The notes beneath the pieces were generated by a model. It had not been told where the DNA came from. It did not search any database and saw only the letters and a list, made by a program, of their open reading frames with translations. A program made the position numbers and the translations under genes. From Paraglomus occultum (Eukaryota > Glomeromycota > Glomeromycetes > Paraglomerales > Paraglomeraceae): a stretch of DNA of 27,973 nt. The stretch spans positions 1 through 27,973 of the forward strand of contig CAJVPJ010000341.1 in assembly GCA_910592205.1 (NCBI GenBank), written 5' to 3'. Below, piece by piece: positions 21,706 to 27,973 of the stretch (its first letter is position 1; each line of letters starts with the position of its first letter).

Positions 21706-24185
21706 TTACATATGACACAACAATTATAACGCTTGCTCGTGGCGTTGAAAGATATAATGACGAGTAAAAAACGATATTATATTTTTGTTAAATACCCATT
21801 ATTTTAAGTTTGTTATTGATAGTGTTCAAATTTAGTTATATATTAGTATTAATATTAATGGCTCGTTTCTTTTAACTTACAATACAATAATAATAACATG
21901 AATAAAGTTATTACGTTACATCGTGTCACATGGTAAACAACTCGTGAATTCCATTCAATGCATATTTTTAACCCGCTCAGTAGACAAATTACTGAAATCA
22001 AGTTTAGGGAAATACACTAATGAACGTTGGCCGCTCACTATTCTGCAAATCCATTAAAAAATTTTGAAACACTTGTTAGACGAAATACATGCATAAATTC
22101 TCTTAATTCGACATTCTCTTCCTCAGGCGTTCGAGGATTCCGGACACGTCACGAGTAGATCTGGTAAACGCTTGTGATAGTTGAAATGCGATACCTTCCA
22201 ATATCCTATCGCATTACGATAACATAAAACCCAGGCGTGTCTTTATAAATTATTCACCTTATATCCAAATTCGACATGACACGCGAATTGATGAAAGAAA
22301 TCACAAATGCCCGAATTGCAAATTCAGTTTTATAGTGCCAAGAAACTGTTATTCAATCTTCAGAATGCCGAGCTTACTTTAGAGACCTCACGAGAAAGGA
22401 TACCACGCTTCGATGGAGCAAGATGAATGGTATGTTGTAATATCAAGTAATCCAGTGGTTACTACGTCAAAGTGCTTATTATATGTATTCTTTGAAACCG
22501 AGCAACCTTAGCTTGAGTAATCCAATCACTGAATCGAGAGCCAGAGAGTCCGCAAAGAAACATATGGTTAACATAAATGAAACAAAAATATAACTTGCAT
22601 GACGAATATATCAAACAGCGTTCTCCAACCTGGAGCGGAATGGTATGTCAAGCAAACTTTTTGGGAGTCTGAATTACGAAATGACCGGACGGAGAAAATG
22701 GAATCTGCAATTAATAGTTTGTTTCGCTGATCCTTCCTCTCAATTATGTGTTCTGCAGAATCGAACTAATATATTTGCGGTTAGAATTTGTAACTTACAT
22801 GCGTACGTCAGTCAGTCGTTACGACGCTGACAATGTTATGAGTGGAGATTAGTGTAGGTAAGATGTTATTGATAGCATTGAGAACGGCTTCGAGAACGAC
22901 TTCGTCTCAGACTAGGAGTATTTATCTTCTTTGTTAGGTGTTGGAACAATTACGTCATTGCTGTCACTCGCTGATGATGATAATGCAGAACTTTAAGGAG
23001 GGGGTGCAGTTGATAGATTGGAGGGGCGAAAAGATTACTCTGGGAGATGCCCGTCCGATGAAGGACATTTGCTCTGACAAAGAGGTGATATTGCAATGAT
23101 GGTGCAGGGTTGTGGAGTAGGCGTTGTGGTGTTGTAGAGAAGTGATTGGGTTGAAAAGAGATGCTTTATAGTGAAATTATTTTGTAAATGCTAGGGTTTT
23201 CTTTCTGTAACTATACACGTGATATCCAATTCTTACATACTTGATTTGTAATTATGTGTAATGTTGGGTCAATGTGGAAGGTTAATTATCTGCTTTAGAT
23301 AGTCATGAGACGAGGATAAATGATTGGGAGAGATGGGTGAATTGACCCATAAGATATGCATTTAGTCGAACAAAGTGATAGTACTGAGTTACGTGTGAAC
23401 CCGGTTTCATCGATACGGACGGTGTGAAACATGTGACTGGATGTAGGGATGAGTTGCAATTGCCGAATCAATCCTCCACTCTGACTAAATGTCCTGTTGA
23501 ATCTCAGTCAATTGATTGACTGTCTCTCCACACTTTGAATACTCCAAGACTCATTTCAACTGAATATCTAGACGTTTTCTTTTCCAGTTAATGGACAGGT
23601 TAGCAATGTTATCAATACGTTGTTGGGTGAAGGTAAATAAAGACGTGGCCATGCACGGGAAGACTGCGCAACAAAGCCATGCAAAGGGCCAATGTCGTCG
23701 CGGAGGAAGGTTGTCATCAAAAGGCAATCGTTAATCTGATAGGGTATACACATAAACAGTTTAAGGATTAGGAGTATCGCGCGCAACTTGACAAGAAATA
23801 TGATTTTTCTGGGAACGTAAATCAATGGTATGATTTATATTTGTATACTAATCAAAATACTATTTGACAGGGGGAAAAAAGGCTTGGAAACATTCTACGT
23901 ACAACACTGTTCAGCATTTATTGCTCAGAAAGCTTCTCTCCGTAAAACTGTCATGTATACAGACTTTGAAAGGAGAAGAAAGAATAGGGAAACGCGAAAA
24001 TCTGTTTTCGTGACAGTGATTGCACTTTTATCAGATTAATTTGTTGCACATGAAGCATATGATACATCACGACGACGAATTTTATTATTATCTGCATGTC
24101 CTTTGGAAGTATACCAACTCGTTCTGTTCAAGTTTCGATAAATGACTACTGTTCAAGCATTATAATTTTTATTATGCGTTGAAAA
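21706..24185. other. Gene-poor stretch
   Basis: Several short open frames (for example 22645-22830, 23568-23825, 23830-24039) carry no recognisable motif. Between about 22860 and 23160 the minus strand reads as Pro-, His- and Ser-rich sequence. This could be a former disordered exon, but I cannot support it. Nothing is called. Confidence 0.4.
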
Positions 24186-24208
24186 ATTCGGTTAAGATTA
24201 AACCGAAT
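24186..24208. repeat. Short inverted repeat
   Basis: ATTCGGTT (24186-24193) and AACCGAAT (24201-24208) are perfect complements around a 7-nt loop. Such a hairpin could arise by chance in a window this size. Confidence 0.4.
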
Positions 24209-24826
24209 GATGAACTTAACATCAAACACCAGATGGTAAGAGTCGTTCGAAATATTAACGTCCCTCACTTATCAAGTCGTTAGGTCATGATCGATACAGT
24301 TTAACTTGCCGCAAAGGTAATAGGAATGTTGATCAATGATGGCAATGCCCAGATATACTGTAATTAAGCATACTAATATATATGCTCGATATTTTCAATT
24401 CTCAATGGTGACTTGCCGTTGTGTGATCTGTAAAAGCGTTTTGAATGTATGTCTGTTCTTTCTCAAATTCTCTTTTTCCAAGCTACACCAAATACTTGCT
24501 TTGTTTCATTCGTTTATTAATTGATAGGGGTCAGTGCTGTGTACCATGAGCGAATATGTTGCGATTAATCGAATGACTGTAAGCAATGTCCAATGTGACG
24601 TACCAATACAAATTATGTTAAAAACGAACAGAGCAGTGTCAATGATATTGACTCTTTATATGCTAGATCAAACTGACCCTCCCCCATTCCCACCTCGAAA
24701 CTTTTCAAGAATTAAGCATAGCTATTTGTAACAAGCTCTTGTAACTGACAGAAAGACTCGCCTGGAACAATGCCGATATGGGTTTTATTCAATGCTGGTA
24801 AACGGCGATATACTGTAATTCATCCC
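24209..24826. other. Gene-poor stretch
   Basis: Open frames at 24336-24524 and 24534-24731 show no motif. No repeat is visible before the TTC run. Confidence 0.4.
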
Positions 24827-24855
24827 CTTCTTCTTCTTCTTCTTCTTCTTCTTCA
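24827..24855 (+). repeat. (TTC)n microsatellite
   Basis: About nine uninterrupted CTT/TTC triplets. This is a simple-sequence repeat in non-coding DNA. Confidence 0.9.
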
Positions 24856-25128
24856 TTGTAAACCCGTATTCACAATCGCGGCGTACCGTCTCCAATGATT
24901 TGTTAAAGTGAATTTGCTCCATTTTTGGCATGTCCAGTCCCATCTAACGAAAATACGTGCGTAGATTAGTAGCAATGAAGAAGAAATCGTTCAATCGCTG
25001 TTTTCATGGGATAAATTTGTCCAACACTCACAACATGCTATATATGATAGCAGCATAGCATTGAGATGCCAGCCAAATTGAGAGGTATGCACGTTAAGAG
25101 TATCAAGTCATACAAATCTCAGGAAGCA

Positions 25129-25350
25129 ACGGTTTCTCTGCGATTTCTCTGCGGTTTCCTGCTTTAGTTGCGGTTGCTCTACGGTTTTTTTACGGTTTCT
25201 TTACGGTTTCTTTACGGTTTCTTTACGGTTTGTTTACGGTTTTTTTACGGTTTTTTTACGGTTTGTTTACGGTTTGTTTACGGTTTCTTTACGGTTTCTT
25301 TACGGTTTCTTTACGGTTTCTTTACGGTTTAATACGGTTTCATACGGTTT
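25129..25350 (+). repeat. 11-bp satellite, unit ACGGTTTCTTT
   Basis: From 25181 the unit ACGGTTTNTTT repeats every 11 bp (25181, 25192, 25203, 25214, 25225, 25236, 25247, 25258, 25269, 25280, 25291, 25302, 25313). It then shortens to 10-bp units at 25324 and 25334. More diverged units lie upstream from 25129 (ACGGTTTCTCT, GCGATTTCTCT, GCGGTTTCCTG). The eighth position varies among C, G and T in blocks. Because 11 is not a multiple of 3, the open frame across it (25230-25421) has an 11-residue period with FTV, LRF and LYG motifs. I regard this as a repeat translation, not a gene. Confidence 0.95.
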
Positions 25351-25472
25351 TATATTACTACTATTACCGTAGATCATCAACAAACCTGTTGTGCAAAATT
25401 CCGTATCTTGGTGTGTTGTAATGATTGCCTACGAGTGTTTGTACACGTGCATCGATCTTCATACAAACAATT
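25324..25472 (+). repeat. Dispersed direct repeat, right copy
   Basis: This matches the copy at 80-232. After the last ACGGTTT units come an ATT/ACT-rich run, ATCAACAAACCTGTTGTGCA, TTGGTGTGTTGTAATGATTG, ACGAGTGTTTGTACACGTG and finally ACAAACAATT. It lacks a short stretch present in the left copy around ATGATGTTAGAAC. The 11-bp satellite runs directly into it, which suggests the satellite expanded from its own ACGGTTT units. Confidence 0.82.
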
Positions 25473-27476
25473 CCGCAGCTTTTTAATAATAAAAAGTTTA
25501 AATATTTCATTATTTTCCCTTAAAAGTACAGTCAATCAGCTTCATAACGATGTAAAAAAATTTGTTGTTTGTTTAGTAAGTAACGCCAATACAGATTTTC
25601 GAAAAAATAGATTTTTCATATGTTTTACTATTGATCGGCAAATCCCTTTTGGTAGTGAGCGTATTTCTTGGTTTAGACATTTCCTGTAAGTAAGAGTTTA
25701 CAAGAGTATTTACTCAGGACAGAAATAATCAAACGCTTTGAGAATTCCCTGCATATAGTGTATAACAAACTCTGATGTGTAAAATTTCAGATCGATTGGA
25801 TGTTTACAGCAAAAGTTTCAAACATCAAATTTATATCTCGATCCCTTCCTAACCGAATCTTGTAATTTTTTTATTTGTTTTCCTAGACCATCAGCATGCG
25901 TTTAAATGATTGTTGAACAAATTACCACTAAAAAATTGCAAACTCATACACGTTTATTGTCAAATATAGTAACAGTTTCCGCCTAATTTTGACTAATATT
26001 CCAAGAAACATAGAGAACGTAAAATTTAGCAAACAATACAAAAAAGAAACGATTACAAACATGTGGAGATATGGATTTTTAAAGTTTATGTCCCTAATAA
26101 ACGTCATGCGGTTTCATATGTTTTTAACAAATAATAGTGACATTCTGAATCTCGGTGTAACAAACGCAGTAGCTTCGGAATACACCAATGTCAAAGGAAA
26201 TGGACATATTAAGTGTCCGTAAAAGGCAAACATGTCAAAGAATCTGGACCTATCGATAAATTAAGTGCGCAACGTTATTTAATGTGGCATTACTGTTTGA
26301 CATTTGAGTAATACATATGTACAAAATATTTTCTCATCCAACTAAATTTTTTGACATTAATTATGATAGCTAAGCGACAACTTCAGCTGAGACCTTCAGA
26401 GATCTCATAATCCTTGCATTAGAATAGCTCTTTATATTCTATTAAAACAAATATATTTATTTTTTTCGTGATTATTAATTCTGGTAATAAGATATAATGC
26501 CAGTGTAGTCTCTGATACTATTGGAATACAAAACGTAATCTCCGGCCGCGCGTTCTTCGGGTTATACTCGCCCTTTAACCTCGAAGCTGTCTTTCGTACA
26601 GAATTATTATTTATTTCTTTGCGCAAGTTTGGTAGTCTAGTTTCCCAAACCGATAGGATATTAGTAAATTTCGTTACTCTGCTGCAGTTTTGGTTGGCAA
26701 AATTGTAAAAGACCCGGGTATTATACAAATTATTACGGTGTCACGTGATAAAAATTAGTATACACTATAAGTTTTATTCGATCATCAGTCATTTTCATAA
26801 TTTTCTAACATATCTTCTTCTATGTTATTTATTGACATTACGATATTAACGCTACCCCATATAAACACATGATACACGGATCGATGTATTTTGTTACATT
26901 AACAATTGTGAGGGTGGCAGTTTAAGTTGCAACTTTGCGACAAGCGCATTGGACCGTTGAACAACTAGTCTTACAACTACATCTAATCTTGGTTAAATTG
27001 CCAAGCTTTGAGCCCAAGCGGCTTTATCATTTTGGCAGAATGCAGGATACGTTAGTGATTGTCTTTCTATTTGTAGGCAAATACAATTGTGAACAAACAT
27101 CGCTTGATCTGACATATCATTGTGAAAGAGTGCTTTGAGTCACTGAATACGTCGGCGCAGTTCATTCTATTAGTGCGGGAATGCAAATACAATCAGTAAA
27201 CATATTGTGAATATACATGAGTCACTGTGATAATGACTCTTCTATAGTGAAAGACGAACGTATTAAATAGTGTAATAGACAAAGATATGCTTTGACTTAC
27301 TGTTACAGAATACGTTAGCAGCCATAATCCTTCTATTGGTAAGTAAAACACATTGAACATTCGTGAGAATAAAAAATCCACTCAATTCATGGCATGGTAT
27401 TTCAGGTGCATCTACTACTACCAGCCAACTTGTCAACCAAATTTGGCTAAAATACGACAGATCTGCAGTTTCGATT
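25473..27476. other. Gene-poor stretch
   Basis: Short open frames at 25408-25689, 25989-26222, 26432-26728 (minus) and 26935-27138 have no motif that I recognise. A stretch at 26826-26865 resembles 27754-27800 (listed separately). Confidence 0.4.
26826..26865 (+). repeat. Diverged direct repeat, copy 1 of 2
   Basis: ATTTATTGACATTACGATAT followed by TAACGCTAC is matched at 27754-27785 by ATTTATTGGCATTATGATAT and CAACCCTAC. A TATAAACA follows shortly after in both. Similarity fades beyond this. The second copy lies inside the presumed pogo-like element and the first outside it. Confidence 0.5.
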
Positions 27477-27560
27477 TACAGTCGATTGCCGATAATTCGA
27501 CCACTTGCGGTCAGCGGTCATCGGTCGAATTAACGTAAAGGTCGAATTAACGAATATCCA
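27477..27560 (+). mobile_element. Terminal region of a pogo-like (Tc1/mariner) DNA transposon
   Basis: After a TA dinucleotide the sequence begins CAGTCGATTGCCGATAATTC followed by GACC. Within 60 bp the motif GGTCGAATTAACG occurs twice (near 27524 and 27540). CAGT at the terminus, TA at the insertion point and repeated TCGAATTA-type subterminal motifs are typical of pogo/Tigger-like elements. The element reads inward to the right, so its body would lie from 27560 to beyond the window edge. No opposite terminus or transposase frame is visible before 27973. It may be a full element cut by the window edge or a short non-autonomous copy. Confidence 0.55.
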
Positions 27561-27973
27561 ATCAGATGTACTTAATGGTAACACAATTTTATCTTAACAT
27601 AAGAAACTTGTAATAGTAATAGATGGTTGCTTAAGCAAAGATAAACGATGCAATTCAATTTGATTGATAAGACTGTGTTGTATGTCGGTTTGGAATTTAT
27701 GTCCATTCCGGATTGGAATAATAAAGACAACCAGGTAACAACATTCTAAAATCATTTATTGGCATTATGATATCAACCCTACTTGCGTATAAACAACTGA
27801 GTTTGTTATAAATATATGCCACTTTAACGTTTGTAAGTTTTAGCATAAGAATAACTAATCTATATAAGCGCAAGTCACTTGTGATATTACCACTTGCGTC
27901 TTTATATTATATCGTTCATATACACTTGAATCTTATTTCATGATACCATAAATAGTATTACACGTAACAAATT
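27561..27973. other. Presumed interior of the pogo-like element
   Basis: This AT-rich stretch has no open frame of note. Copy 2 of the diverged direct repeat lies at 27754-27800. I cannot tell whether it is transposon interior or host flank. Confidence 0.35.

Noticed and set aside
22860-23160. Minus-strand Pro/His/Ser-rich reading that resembles a disordered exon
   Set aside because: Low-complexity translation of pyrimidine-rich DNA gives the same look, and no frame stays open for long.
25230-25421. 63-codon open frame with FTV/LRF/LYG periodicity
   Set aside because: It is the translation of the 11-bp satellite, not a gene.
1-27973. CRISPR array, bacterial operon or prophage
   Set aside because: The repeats lack spacer architecture, there are no ribosome binding sites or packed genes, and gene content is eukaryotic.

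Overview
This window is eukaryotic and most likely fungal; an early-diverging lineage such as Mucoromycota is my best guess. It is AT-rich, has long gene-poor stretches and no operon-like packing. The gene families I can recognise are Sel1-like repeat proteins, a YBT1/MRP-type ABCC transporter with fungal-looking sequence, a RAD51 paralogue, Ty1/copia, a pogo-like transposon end, and a mobile-element protein family I recall as DUF7869. The organism is inferred from gene content only; no rRNA or tRNA was found.

The only gene that looks fully intact is a 485-codon Sel1-like repeat protein on the minus strand (585-2042). A second Sel1-like locus on the plus strand (20712-21705) is broken by several frameshifts and an internal deletion. 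Between and beyond them the window is a graveyard. Several segments resolve into recognisable protein fragments only when frames are switched: an unidentified coding relic (3087-3892), a RAD51-paralogue relic with Walker A and Walker B fragments (6250-6800), a Ty1/copia reverse transcriptase remnant (10165-10345), an ABCC transporter pseudogene running from the end of TMD1 through NBD1 and most of TMD2 (14345-16665), a DUF7869-like element protein (17309-18560), and a convergent minus-strand relic (18685-19185).

Repeats are varied. A dispersed direct repeat of about 150 bp occurs at 80-232 and 25324-25472; the right copy is preceded by an 11-bp satellite (25129-25350). There is a 46-48 bp tandem array (8911-9145), a 20-bp triplicate (11982-12040), a 150-bp TIR-bounded element built from GTTTATATCCCC-like motifs (13269-13418), a 26-bp perfect duplication (19774-19825), a TTC microsatellite, and the end of a pogo-like DNA transposon (27477-27560) that probably runs off the right edge.

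The genes do not form a pathway. The window is best read as a decaying, transposon-rich stretch holding one live member of an expanded Sel1 family. I did not find a clearly new functional system. The most useful observations are the frame-switching relics, which ordinary ORF calling misses, and the repeat pair.
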